Assembly (NCBI RefSeq): GCF_946478925.1
Contig: NZ_CAMLDP010000007.1
Coordinates: forward strand, 1-39,847
Length of the DNA stretch: 39,847 bases
Direction of reading: 5' to 3'
Origin: an uncultured Nitrososphaera sp.
GTDB taxonomy: Archaea; Thermoproteota; Nitrososphaeria; Nitrososphaerales; Nitrososphaeraceae
This document shows, in pieces, positions 1-6,579 of the stretch. The notes below the pieces were generated by a model that was not told the DNA's origin, did not search any database, and was given only the letters and a program-made list of their open reading frames with translations. Both the position numbers and the translations under genes were made by a program. Position 1 is the stretch's first letter. Each line of letters opens with the position of its first letter.

Positions 1-119
1 TCTGGAAAAACGACCAGTTCGTGACGGCCGTAAACCCTGCAAGGCTGGTGGCAAAGACAGAGGATGAGATAATATCCGCGCTCCTCGGCATGGCAGTGCC
101 TCCAGAAAAGAGGAGCTAG
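1..119 (+). CDS. 3' end of an unidentified protein (partial)
   Basis: An open frame runs from the window edge (first full codon at base 3) to TAG at 117-119 and reads about 38 residues: WKNDQFVTAVNPARLV, an acidic stretch, then GMAVPPEKRS. The stop lies 5 bp before the GTG start of the next gene, which suggests a shared transcript. The fragment is too short for a family assignment. That it is coding is inferred from the clean frame and close spacing. Confidence 0.5.
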   Translation, partial: WKNDQFVTAVNPARLVAKTEDEIISALLGMAVPPEKRS

Positions 120-123
120 CGGC

Positions 124-501
124 GTGCTTGGGTTTATCGCAAGGCTGAGGAGGTTCTACAGGATTGTAGACTTTATCTCCGAGGTAAAGAGGCTGGGGCG
201 AACTTTGGACAATATACAGATGGAGATGGCCGGCCTGATGGACAGGTATCAGAGGGAGCCAAGCCCTGCACTGATGTTTGAAATACAGCGCAGGTTTGAG
301 GATGTCGAGGCACTGGCTGCGACTCGAATAGAGGTATTGGAGGAGAAGATGCGCGCCGTTGAACGTGCACACGTTGGCGACAGCCACGAAGAGCATGTTA
401 TATCTGTCCTCAACAACACCAGGTATGGTCTTGACAGGTTGCGTCAGGCCATAGCACAGGCGCGTGACGACTATTCGCAGTTCTCCGACAGACTCAGGTG
501 A
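124..501 (+). CDS. Coiled-coil protein of unknown function, 125 aa
   Basis: Starts with GTG immediately after the previous stop. The product is alpha-helical with heptad-like spacing: a basic N-terminus (ARLRRFYRIVDF), a central stretch (FEDVEALAATRIEVLEEKMRAVERAH) and an Arg/Gln-rich C-terminus. There are no Cys pairs, signal peptide or membrane segment, and no family is recognised. It lies between the partial upstream gene and a zinc mini-protein 7 bp downstream, so the three probably form one transcript. A structural or scaffolding role is only a guess from the helical composition. Confidence 0.65.
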   Translation: MLGFIARLRRFYRIVDFISEVKRLGRTLDNIQMEMAGLMDRYQREPSPALMFEIQRRFEDVEALAATRIEVLEEKMRAVERAHVGDSHEEHVISVLNNTRYGLDRLRQAIAQARDDYSQFSDRLR

Positions 502-508
502 GCGCAGG

Positions 509-676
509 ATGGGTAACGGGCTTGACAGGATGTGCAAAGGCTGCGGAAGAAGGCTGACGGGTAAGTACAACAAGTGTTTCAATTGCAGGAAGGCACAGAG
601 AACGGTGCCCCTAGTGGGTGTACAGAACGTGCAGCAGCAGCGCCCGCCGCACCTAATTGTTACAGAAAAAGAATGA
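509..676 (+). CDS. Small zinc-ribbon protein, 55 aa
   Basis: Starts at ATG 509, after a purine-rich GCGCAGG that may act as a ribosome binding site. The sequence carries CKGCGRRL and CFNCRK, two CxxC knuckles 13 residues apart that fit a single structural zinc site, then a flexible Gln/Pro-rich tail ending VTEKE. Such one-zinc mini-proteins usually bind nucleic acid or protein partners, but nothing here identifies the partner. It follows the coiled-coil gene by 7 bp. T-rich DNA from about 711 probably terminates the transcript. Confidence 0.7.
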   Translation: MGNGLDRMCKGCGRRLTGKYNKCFNCRKAQRTVPLVGVQNVQQQRPPHLIVTEKE

Positions 677-710
677 CTTTACGTTCCAAACAGAAAGGAG
701 TTTGGATTTT

Positions 711-731
711 CCCCTTTTTCGTCTTTTTTAT
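711..731 (+). terminator. T-rich archaeal-type terminator
   Basis: Runs of T (TTTTT, then TTTTTT) lie 35-55 bp after the zinc-ribbon stop. Archaeal RNA polymerase terminates on oligo-T without needing a hairpin. The call rests on position and composition only. Confidence 0.4.
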
Positions 732-803
732 TAATAACAAGAGTGAATGCCGCTGACAGGAATCGTTTTCCGCCTCCAAAAAATCCCCGGATCACCAAAA
801 GCC

Positions 804-847
804 TTAATTCTGTGAATTAATATTTAATATCTTAATAATATTATTAA
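804..847. other. AT-rich palindromic block, possible DNA unwinding element
   Basis: Contains TTAATTC-tgt-GAATTAA (804-820) and the perfect 16-bp palindrome TTAATAATATTATTAA (832-847) inside a strongly AT-rich gap between the first small operon and the replication genes. It could be a duplex-unwinding part of an origin near the MCM gene, or only a terminator region. No recognisable Orc1/Cdc6-binding box was seen. The 677-1167 stretch holds no convincing gene. Confidence 0.3.
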
Positions 848-956
848 AATATTATTTCGCAAGTTTTGTCTGTGCGGTTTTCCCTTGTTTTTCCTTCGAT
901 CCACTGTTCACCAGAAAATTTTCTAGTAATTTGCTGCTGGAAGTTATCCCATCATG

Positions 957-1167
957 TTTTTATAATACGGAGCTAAGTTGAGGATTACCAGAGTAGTATC
1001 TGTAACGTGCTACCCTCAAGCTGATGTTGCACGCTCTTGACACTTGGGAATTGGGGAAAAAATGGTTCTCTTGTGTTGGGGAAAAAGAGTAAAGTCCTAG
1101 ACGTTCCGTGTCTAGAACCAAGTCGCACATCGGGGAGAGAAATTCGCACGGAAGGAGATGAACAAGA
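957..1167 (+). promoter_or_regulatory. TATA box and long structured leader before the MCM operon
   Basis: A TATA-like TTTTATAAT lies near 957-966, so transcription could begin near 990, leaving about 180 nt of leader. The leader has a CTAGAC/GTCTAG hairpin (1097-1102 with 1110-1115, 7-nt loop), two exact copies of TTGGGGAAAAA (1051-1061 and 1076-1086, 25 bp apart) and an AAGGAG Shine-Dalgarno motif near 1153-1158. A second TATA-like CAATATAAAG lies at about 1185-1194. Regulation through this leader is inference. Confidence 0.35.
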
Positions 1168-1227
1168 GTGATAACTGAAACCAACAATATAAAGATTGTT
1201 AGCGCAGTCAGGGGGGCTTCCTCCTAA
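1168..1227 (+). CDS. Possible 19-codon leader peptide
   Basis: GTG at 1168 lies 9-10 bases after AAGGAG and opens a 19-codon frame (ITETNNIKIV..) that ends with TAA sharing its last base with the ATG of the next gene (TAATG). Such stop-start coupling is typical of translational coupling. No conservation data are available, so this is a candidate only. Confidence 0.3.
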   Translation: MITETNNIKIVSAVRGASS

Positions 1228-1637
1228 TGTCGAACCAAGGTACGTCGCCGTCAACAGGCAAGTCGTGGTCGCCAGATTACAAGCCGCCGTACCTGCGAAA
1301 TCATTTGCAGGCACTTGCCAACGAGCTAGATCTGCACCCAAAAGAGGTAGAGACGATTATTCTGCGAGACTTTTTTGACAGATATTACAGCCAGCCATGC
1401 AAGCACCCTGCGTCAAAGGTGCAGTACAGCCGGCCAAAACTAAACCGCGCTACGGGCAAGGAAGAGTCAAAACCATACTGCATCGTCTGCTGGACTCGCC
1501 TGGAAGCATATCAGGCCGGTGGAAAGACCATCTACCGCGCAGTCAAGACGTTCCTTGATGAAGCAGATGACTCGATGAAAAGCACATGGTCGCCACAGGC
1601 CGTTGTCGCTGACGGCCTGCAACCAGACTACCACTGA
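1227..1637 (+). CDS. Putative zinc-binding protein upstream of MCM, 136 aa
   Basis: Starts at ATG 1227, overlapping the stop of the possible leader peptide. A Ser/Pro-rich N-terminus is followed by a helical region (YLRNHLQALANELDLHPKEVETIILRDFF) that could form a helix-turn-helix-like core. A possible zinc site follows: CKHPAS near residue 55 and PYCIVCWTRLEAY near residue 90. No family is recognised. It ends 48 bp before the MCM start and is probably co-transcribed with it. A replication accessory role is suggested only by position. Confidence 0.65.
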   Translation: MSNQGTSPSTGKSWSPDYKPPYLRNHLQALANELDLHPKEVETIILRDFFDRYYSQPCKHPASKVQYSRPKLNRATGKEESKPYCIVCWTRLEAYQAGGKTIYRAVKTFLDEADDSMKSTWSPQAVVADGLQPDYH

Positions 1638-1685
1638 ATGAAAGCGCAGCAGTAGTCTACAGGATGGGGAGGGGTAGAGCTAGGT

Positions 1686-3968
1686 TTGCCTATCGTCAAG
1701 AGGCTTTCAGAGACGCAGTACACGGCGGCAGCTCTTGCTGACGAACTCGTGCAGTTCCTTGACCACTACCGGGACGAGGCCAGTGGCGGAACGAGGCCGT
1801 ACCCGGAGGCCATAGACACCGTATTTGCCAAGTCAGCCGAATCAGGAGAAAAGGTGCATTTCTCCATGTCGCTACAGCACATGATGGTCTGGGATTCAAT
1901 CAGACACGGAGAATGGCTGACAAGGCAGGCTGAATTGCTAAAACAAAACAGGGTGCTGACCCAAGGCGAAAAGGAGGAACTGCCACACCCCGTAGAACTG
2001 TGCGCCTACCTTGCAGAAAATCCAGAGGAATTTATGGAAAACGCAGTCGAGGCCGTCAAGTCGATAATCCGCCTGCGCCACCCGACTACCAGCATGAGCC
2101 TGTATTCCAACATAGCGGTCGACCTGACCGGAACGGACTTTGCAGTCTCGCCTCTTCACAAGATTAGCGCGGATGTCGTTGACGAGCTTGTGGTCGTTGA
2201 GGGCAAGGTCGTGTCGTATGACTTGGAGAAAAACAGGCTTGTCAAGGCCGTGTACAAGTGCACAAACTGCAACAACGAAATGGGCTTTACCGTTCCAGAG
2301 GACGACCATGTAGGGGGCGTGCAAAAGCCCATCGACTCTGTGGGGCCGCTCAAGTGCAATGTATGCGGTGTCCACTACCCAAAGCGCGTAAACAAGAGCA
2401 GCAGGTTTGAGCGCCAGCAGTGGCTAAAAATCGTGGGAAAGGCAAGGGGCAGGCAGCGCGCGCCGGAGATGTGGATAGACGCCAGAAACCACATGGCAGG
2501 CCAGTACGTAATTGGCGACAACATCCGTGTGACGGGAATTTCCAAGCTTGCAGACGAGCCGACTTCGGGACCTGTACAGGCCAAGAAGGGTATCGTGACG
2601 TTTGACTACATCAAGGCTATTTCCATAGAGAGGGTGGGCGACTCACGTAGGGATATCGTCATCAACGAGCAGATGAAAAAAGACTACCAAAAACTAGCCA
2701 GAGAGAGGGAGAGTTTTGAGCTAGAGCAACTGGAAGAAGGCAAGTCGTGGATGCGAAACACCCTTGTGGATTACCTCATTTCGCTCTTTTCCCCAAGCAT
2801 ATACGGCCACGAGCTTGTAAAACTCGTGCTGCTGCTGGTGGCCGTGTCGGGAAATGACATCATAAACAGCAAGCGCCAGTGGCTCAACGTCTACATCGTT
2901 GGCGACATCTCCGAAGGAAAAAGCGACATGTTCCTCGACCTGCTTGAAGTCACAGACTCGCTGTACCAGTCGGCAGAGGGTGTCACCCAGATCGGTCTTG
3001 GCGCTGGCATGGTCATGGACAAGATGCTGAAAAGGCTCGTCGTTGGCGGAGGCATTGGAGTGAACGGTCATCTGAAAATCAAGCTGCTGGATGAAGTGAA
3101 CCTGATGCCGGACAAGTCCTATTTTGCGCCTCTAAGGACCATGATGGAAAAAGGCTTTTTTACGCTGTCCAAGGGAGGCGAGGAGCCGCTTACCCTGCCT
3201 ACCTGCGGTTCTTGGGTTGCGGCCGCCAACCCCACGTTTGGCAACGTGGACAAAACCAAGTCAATCGCAGAGCAGACCAACGTACCGCCTGCCGTGCTCT
3301 CTAGATTTGACCTGATACTTGTGATGGTAAAGGACAAGGACAAGACAAAACTGCAACTAAAGATGGAAAAGATCTCTGCCGCCTACACTGGCAAGGGGTA
3401 TTCAAAGCCGGAGGCAGACCTTGATTTCCTGTACACATGGCTGAAAATCGCGCAGGGAATCCAGATAGCAGGCACCCCCGGCGCTCAAAACCCGGAAGTC
3501 AAGCTCATCATAGACCAGTACTATCAGAACCTCGACACCATTTCAGGCGAGGGCGAGATCCTTGTGACCTTGCGCCAGTACGAGTCGCTTTGGCGTGTCA
3601 CCTTTGCCATTGCAAAGCTCTGCCACAGAAACTATGTGCTGCCGCAAGATGCGATACTCATGACCCAGATATACGACTGGATTTTGACCGCCGGAGGAGT
3701 CGACATAAAGACCGGCAAGCGCGGGTCGGCTCATCTCTTTGGATACGAGTCAAAGAAGGGAGGGGGGATAATGCAAATAGTGCTCGACCTTTTGCGCGCA
3801 CTTTACAAGATTAATGGAAACAAGCCAGTGTCAACAGACAAGATTCGCGAAGAGATGTTCAAGCGTTGCGAGATAGGGAACCCGGACACAGACGAGGCAA
3901 TGGCAAAGTTGAACAGAGCAGGCAAGATAGTTGAAAACCAGTCGGATATGTGGTCGCCTGCCCCTTGA
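1686..3968 (+). CDS. mcm: Divergent MCM replicative helicase, 760 aa
   Basis: MCM proteins form hexameric ATP-driven helicases that unwind DNA ahead of the replication fork. The N-terminal part carries a zinc site with Cys pairs at residues 192/195 (CTNC) and 224/227 (CNVC). The AAA+ core begins near 371 (SIYGHELVK, matching the family IYGHE). Walker A is GDISEGKS (406-413), where cellular MCMs have GDPxxxKS; Walker B is LLDE (467-470) followed by VNLM, where the family usually has IDEFDKM. Sensor 1 is AAANP (about 512-516) and the arginine finger motif is SRFDL (539-543). A winged-helix-like C-terminus follows. All core catalytic residues seem present, so it should be active. The start is TTG with purine-rich DNA upstream. 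The altered Walker A and B surroundings fit an element-encoded MCM rather than a host copy. Confidence 0.93.
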   Translation: MPIVKRLSETQYTAAALADELVQFLDHYRDEASGGTRPYPEAIDTVFAKSAESGEKVHFSMSLQHMMVWDSIRHGEWLTRQAELLKQNRVLTQGEKEELPHPVELCAYLAENPEEFMENAVEAVKSIIRLRHPTTSMSLYSNIAVDLTGTDFAVSPLHKISADVVDELVVVEGKVVSYDLEKNRLVKAVYKCTNCNNEMGFTVPEDDHVGGVQKPIDSVGPLKCNVCGVHYPKRVNKSSRFERQQWLKIVGKARGRQRAPEMWIDARNHMAGQYVIGDNIRVTGISKLADEPTSGPVQAKKGIVTFDYIKAISIERVGDSRRDIVINEQMKKDYQKLARERESFELEQLEEGKSWMRNTLVDYLISLFSPSIYGHELVKLVLLLVAVSGNDIINSKRQWLNVYIVGDISEGKSDMFLDLLEVTDSLYQSAEGVTQIGLGAGMVMDKMLKRLVVGGGIGVNGHLKIKLLDEVNLMPDKSYFAPLRTMMEKGFFTLSKGGEEPLTLPTCGSWVAAANPTFGNVDKTKSIAEQTNVPPAVLSRFDLILVMVKDKDKTKLQLKMEKISAAYTGKGYSKPEADLDFLYTWLKIAQGIQIAGTPGAQNPEVKLIIDQYYQNLDTISGEGEILVTLRQYESLWRVTFAIAKLCHRNYVLPQDAILMTQIYDWILTAGGVDIKTGKRGSAHLFGYESKKGGGIMQIVLDLLRALYKINGNKPVSTDKIREEMFKRCEIGNPDTDEAMAKLNRAGKIVENQSDMWSPAP

Positions 3969-3983
3969 CTACTACTGTACAGG

Positions 3984-4026
3984 CTGTTTGCAGTGTGTAC
4001 TTACAAACAGTCTTTGAGTTTTTTCT
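3984..4026 (+). terminator. Hairpin and T-run after mcm
   Basis: CTGTTTG (3984-3990) pairs with CAAACAG (4004-4010), followed by TCTTTGAGTTTTTTCTG. The hairpin plus T-tract 16 bp after the stop is a good terminator candidate and separates mcm from the RNA promoter at 4047. Confidence 0.5.
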
Positions 4027-4046
4027 GAAACCGATTTACCAAAACC

Positions 4047-4056
4047 TTATAAAATA
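4047..4056 (+). promoter_or_regulatory. Strong TATA box for the tandem structured RNA
   Basis: TTATAAAATA preceded by an A-rich stretch (AAAACC) is close to the archaeal TATA/BRE consensus. The expected transcription start is about 4075-4080, some 30 bases before RNA copy 1, with no plausible protein start nearby. Confidence 0.6.
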
Positions 4057-4107
4057 CGAAACGTAGTGAGAGGCGCAAAGTAGCAATAAAGCGTTTGTAT
4101 GCCATTT

Positions 4108-4170
4108 CGTAGTGCCCGGGCTGCGTGGGAGACCTTACCAGAGGAGTATCACGCGCAGCCCGCGGCAACT
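4108..4170 (+). ncRNA. Unidentified structured RNA, copy 1 of 2
   Basis: The outer stem pairs AGUGCC (4111-4116) with GGCAACU (4164-4170, one bulged A). The inner 9-bp stem CGGGCUGCG (4117-4125) pairs with CGCAGCCCG (4154-4162). The internal part carries GGGAGACCUUACC and AGAGGAGUAUCAC; GUGGG..UUAC may form a small hairpin, and CCU may pair with AGG as a pseudoknot. The element recurs at 4234-4302. It matched no riboswitch, C/D, H/ACA, ribozyme or SRP pattern that I could recall. An open frame crossing both copies is judged non-coding because the conservation is structural. Confidence 0.6.
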
Positions 4171-4233
4171 GGCATATTTTGGACGGATGTCGATTTATTG
4201 AAACAACTTCTCAGTATTGCAAAATTCTTGGTT

Positions 4234-4302
4234 CGTAGTGCCCGGCTGCGACGGGAGACCTACCCGAACCAGAGGAGTACCACACCGCAGCCCGCGGCAA
4301 CT
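4234..4302 (+). ncRNA. Unidentified structured RNA, copy 2 of 2
   Basis: Same architecture as copy 1: AGUGCC (4237-4242) with GGCAACU (4296-4302), then GGCUGCG pairing with CGCAGCC. The inner hairpin is CGGG-AGACCUA-CCCG here, where copy 1 has UGGGAGACCUUAC, so stem bases change while the GGGAGACCU core and AGAGGAGUAYCAC are kept. That pattern supports selection on structure. The 5' flank UUCGUAGUGCCCGG is identical in both copies. The spacer between the copies (about 60 nt) is AT-rich and unpaired. Confidence 0.6.
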
Positions 4303-4496
4303 AGCGCCAACATGGGGTTTTCATGTATTGACGCATTGGCAATGGTATTGCCACTAAGAGAAAAGGGTTGCGGATGAATAATCGAATTCTTGCAATACAA
4401 ACAAGTGCTGTACACGAACCTTGTAATTTTTTTGCATGAATATATCCACCATTATTTTCTACGTCAGCATGGGGTTCATTTCTGAGGTTTTATTCG

Positions 4497-5564
4497 ATGT
4501 TTGCAGGGATAGAGGGATTCAGGCTCGGCCTAGAAAGCGTGAGGGGGATGCACTGCGTAGGAGAGTGCGAAATTGACACGGCAAAGAGGCAGATCTACCA
4601 CAGAAACTTTGGCCGATACCCGATGCACAACGACATTAGACGAGTGGATGCCAAAAATGAAATCCCCGACATCGACATGCTCGTCGCCGGATTTCCCTGC
4701 CCTTCTTTCTCTGTTGCTGGAAAAGGACTGGCCTTTGACGACCCAAGAGGTCAACTCTATTTTGAAATCATTAGGGTTGCAAAAGCGAAGCGACCTGCGG
4801 TTATCCTTCTCGAAAACGTTAAGGGGTTGCTATGGGCTGACCACGGAAACGCGTTCGCCGTCGTTCTTGCCGAGCTGGAAGCCGCAGGGTATAATGTTCA
4901 ATGGCAAGTTATTAACGGCCGAAAGTTCCTCCCGCAGAACAGAGAGCGCCTGTTCATTATCGCAACTGCTAGAGAGAAACCCTTCCGACCGATATTTCAT
5001 TTCGGAGTCGATGCAGAACTTTCTGCGCAAGGAAATGAGCGACGAGGCGAGAAAGAAGGACAAGAACAACCGTATGTCAATTGTCTGGATGCGCACTACT
5101 GGAAGGGAGTCGACGCGCACGGCGCAAGGACTCTGATTGCGGTTCCCGTCCTGACAATCGACCGCAAAAACAAGTACCAAAACGGACGTCGCTTCAAGCA
5201 GGATGGCGACCCCATGTTCACGCTGACTACCACGGACAACTGCGGCATATTTGACGGCCACCGGTTCAGGAGGCTGACGCCGGTCGAGGCAGAGAGGCTG
5301 ATGGGATTTCCCGACAGGTGGACGTCGCACGGCTATGCAAAAAAGGGCGAGCTTGTGTGGTCTGGCCGGTATGCTGAAAGAAAGCACAGAGACGGACATA
5401 CAATTTCAAGGGCTGTACTTGTCAGGGCGCAAAGCGACGGGTACTATCCGATGACTGACACCACCAGGTATCGAGCAATTGGCGACGCAGTTATGCCTCC
5501 TGTGGTCGAGTATATAGGTAGGAGAATAATGAACTACTGGCAGCAGTCGATTTCTAGGAAATGA
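4497..5564 (+). CDS. C5-cytosine DNA methyltransferase (Dcm/HhaI family)
   Basis: Transfers methyl from SAM to C5 of cytosine in a short DNA target. Motif I is FAGIEGFRLGLE at the extreme N-terminus; motif IV is PCPSFS (residues 67-72, catalytic Cys68); motif VI is ENV (106-108); motif VIII is QNRERLF (147-153); motif X is AIGDAVMPPVVEYI near the C-terminus. A target-recognition region of about 100 residues lies between. At 355 residues it is a normal length. The first ATG falls inside motif I: in-frame codons before it read LRFYS, like the usual family N-terminus, with CTG (4482) as the only start-like codon before TGA at 4437. So either CTG initiates or the protein is trimmed. No endonuclease is adjacent, so this looks like an orphan methyltransferase that may protect the element from host restriction. 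Confidence 0.93.
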   Translation: MFAGIEGFRLGLESVRGMHCVGECEIDTAKRQIYHRNFGRYPMHNDIRRVDAKNEIPDIDMLVAGFPCPSFSVAGKGLAFDDPRGQLYFEIIRVAKAKRPAVILLENVKGLLWADHGNAFAVVLAELEAAGYNVQWQVINGRKFLPQNRERLFIIATAREKPFRPIFHFGVDAELSAQGNERRGEKEGQEQPYVNCLDAHYWKGVDAHGARTLIAVPVLTIDRKNKYQNGRRFKQDGDPMFTLTTTDNCGIFDGHRFRRLTPVEAERLMGFPDRWTSHGYAKKGELVWSGRYAERKHRDGHTISRAVLVRAQSDGYYPMTDTTRYRAIGDAVMPPVVEYIGRRIMNYWQQSISRK

Positions 5565-5704
5565 CAAACTGTGCAAAATGCGGAAGGGAGATAGAGGCCA
5601 ACCAGCCGTACACCAAGGTTCCCACGTATTACTTTGGAGAGGACGGTGACGAGTATCAGGGCATGGACAGGGTGGCTCACACGAAATGCGTGTTTGGGTT
5701 CTAG
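5561..5704 (+). CDS. Zinc-finger mini-protein, 47 aa
   Basis: ATG at 5561 overlaps the methyltransferase stop by four bases (ATGA), indicating translational coupling. The sequence has CAKCGREI near the N-terminus and HTKCVFGF at the C-terminus, which can supply a CxxC...HxxC zinc site. The acidic middle (YYFGEDGDEY) is unlike DNA-binding fingers, so protein binding is as likely. Coupling suggests a link with the methyltransferase, but that is inference. Confidence 0.7.
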   Translation: MTNCAKCGREIEANQPYTKVPTYYFGEDGDEYQGMDRVAHTKCVFGF

Positions 5705-5740
5705 GCAAAATCATTAAAATTCTTCCACGTAGAGCAATCA

Positions 5741-5986
5741 ATGACTAAGAAAAAAGCAATGGGATGGGCGGTTATTCAAAGACCTGCCTCAGAGTTTACT
5801 TGGGCTGACTTGAGGCCAATGAAAGAACTTGCAAAAAAGTATCTTTCGGAAGACAGCCTTTACAGGCAGGCGATTCTTGCAGAAAACGATGCGTTGCCGA
5901 GGGATGGAGTGTTCTATCGCAAAATGCTATTTTGGCAAAACCTGTTGATACTGGATAGGAAGAATGGAAAATTTGCAGGAGGCTAG
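5741..5986 (+). CDS. Hypothetical protein, 81 aa
   Basis: Starts at ATG 5741, about 20 bp after a TTAAAATTC TATA-like element. Basic, with aromatic clusters (MGWAVIQRPASEFTWADLRPMKELAKKYL) and a C-terminal helix (YRKMLFWQNLLILDRKNGKF). No Cys, signal or membrane segment is present, and no family is recognised. Its stop overlaps the stop of the convergent minus-strand gene by three bases. Confidence 0.6.
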   Translation: MTKKKAMGWAVIQRPASEFTWADLRPMKELAKKYLSEDSLYRQAILAENDALPRDGVFYRKMLFWQNLLILDRKNGKFAGG

Positions 5987-6156
5987 TTTACGCTGACTAG
6001 CCTTTCGAGTTTGCTTTCTGCATACAATTTCCCAATTGTGTGCGTAAAATCAATCAGCTCCTCTTCTGACAGGTCGAGCCTTTTTAGCGCGCTTATTTTC
6101 ACCCCAAAGTTTTCGAGGCTGACGTAGATTTCGTTTTGGTTCAGGCTTTGTTGCAT
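5983..6156 (-). CDS. Hypothetical protein, 57 aa
   Basis: The minus frame from ATG at 6156-6154 to TAG at 5985-5983 encodes MQQSLNQNEIYVSLENFGV followed by a charged helical region (LSEEELIDFTHTIGKLYAESKLERL). Possible TATA-like AAATATTAA lies about 25-30 bp upstream. It ends by overlapping the convergent 81-residue gene. No family recognised; plausible coding from composition and promoter. Confidence 0.5.
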   Translation of the reverse strand: MQQSLNQNEIYVSLENFGVKISALKRLDLSEEELIDFTHTIGKLYAESKLERLVSVN

Positions 6157-6222
6157 AATTTGCCTGCTAGTACATTCAGTTAATATTTGTAACGTAGAGG
6201 CTTACTTTAGATGATGTAGTAG

Positions 6223-6579
6223 TTAATCATCTTCCTCTTCCCTCGGTAATCCCTTGTAGTGAATTTTCTCTAGGTAGTTCTTCAATATGTTCCAGCTTCT
6301 TCTAAGAGCCGCTTCGCCTATGTCCATGTCCTGACAAACCCAGACTTGGTTTAGATGATACCCGTTCCAGATGGCCGTTGCGTACACGATGGCGGCAGCA
6401 AAAGACCTCGGGTTTTTGCCGTTGTAAAGTGTCTCGCCTCGGATGTTTTTTACCAACTCCAATCCCTCTGCCATAAACTCTTTTTCATCGGGGAGATACT
6501 TTGGGTAATTTCGACAAAGCCTCTGTATCGAAGCCTTTACCATTTCTTCGATGTTAGCGGCTATGCACGAAGAAGTCAT
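6223..6579 (-). CDS. TFB/TFIIB-like protein with a single cyclin fold, 118 aa
   Basis: Residues about 55-100 (NPRSFAAAIVYATAIWNG...LNQVWVCQDMDIGEAALRRSWNIL) match a TFB cyclin repeat, where the family shows a P-x-x-(L/I)AAAxxYxA helix and then a TQ..(I/V)...G(V/I)(S/T)...(V/I)RxRxxxL recognition part. Archaeal TFB bridges promoter DNA, TBP and RNA polymerase with an N-terminal zinc ribbon and two cyclin repeats. Here the ribbon and one repeat are absent: the N-terminal half is helical with one Cys at residue 5 and one at 22, and the tail is acidic. It could act as a transcription regulator or a TFB competitor. Its ATG overlaps the upstream DNA methyltransferase stop by four bases, so the two are one operon. 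Confidence 0.75.
   Translation of the reverse strand: MTSSCIAANIEEMVKASIQRLCRNYPKYLPDEKEFMAEGLELVKNIRGETLYNGKNPRSFAAAIVYATAIWNGYHLNQVWVCQDMDIGEAALRRSWNILKNYLEKIHYKGLPREEEDD

Noticed and set aside
4099..4377. Open frame of 92 codons across the tandem RNA
   Set aside because: Both structured copies run through it, the copies shift frame relative to each other, and the translation looks random; RNA structure explains the region better.
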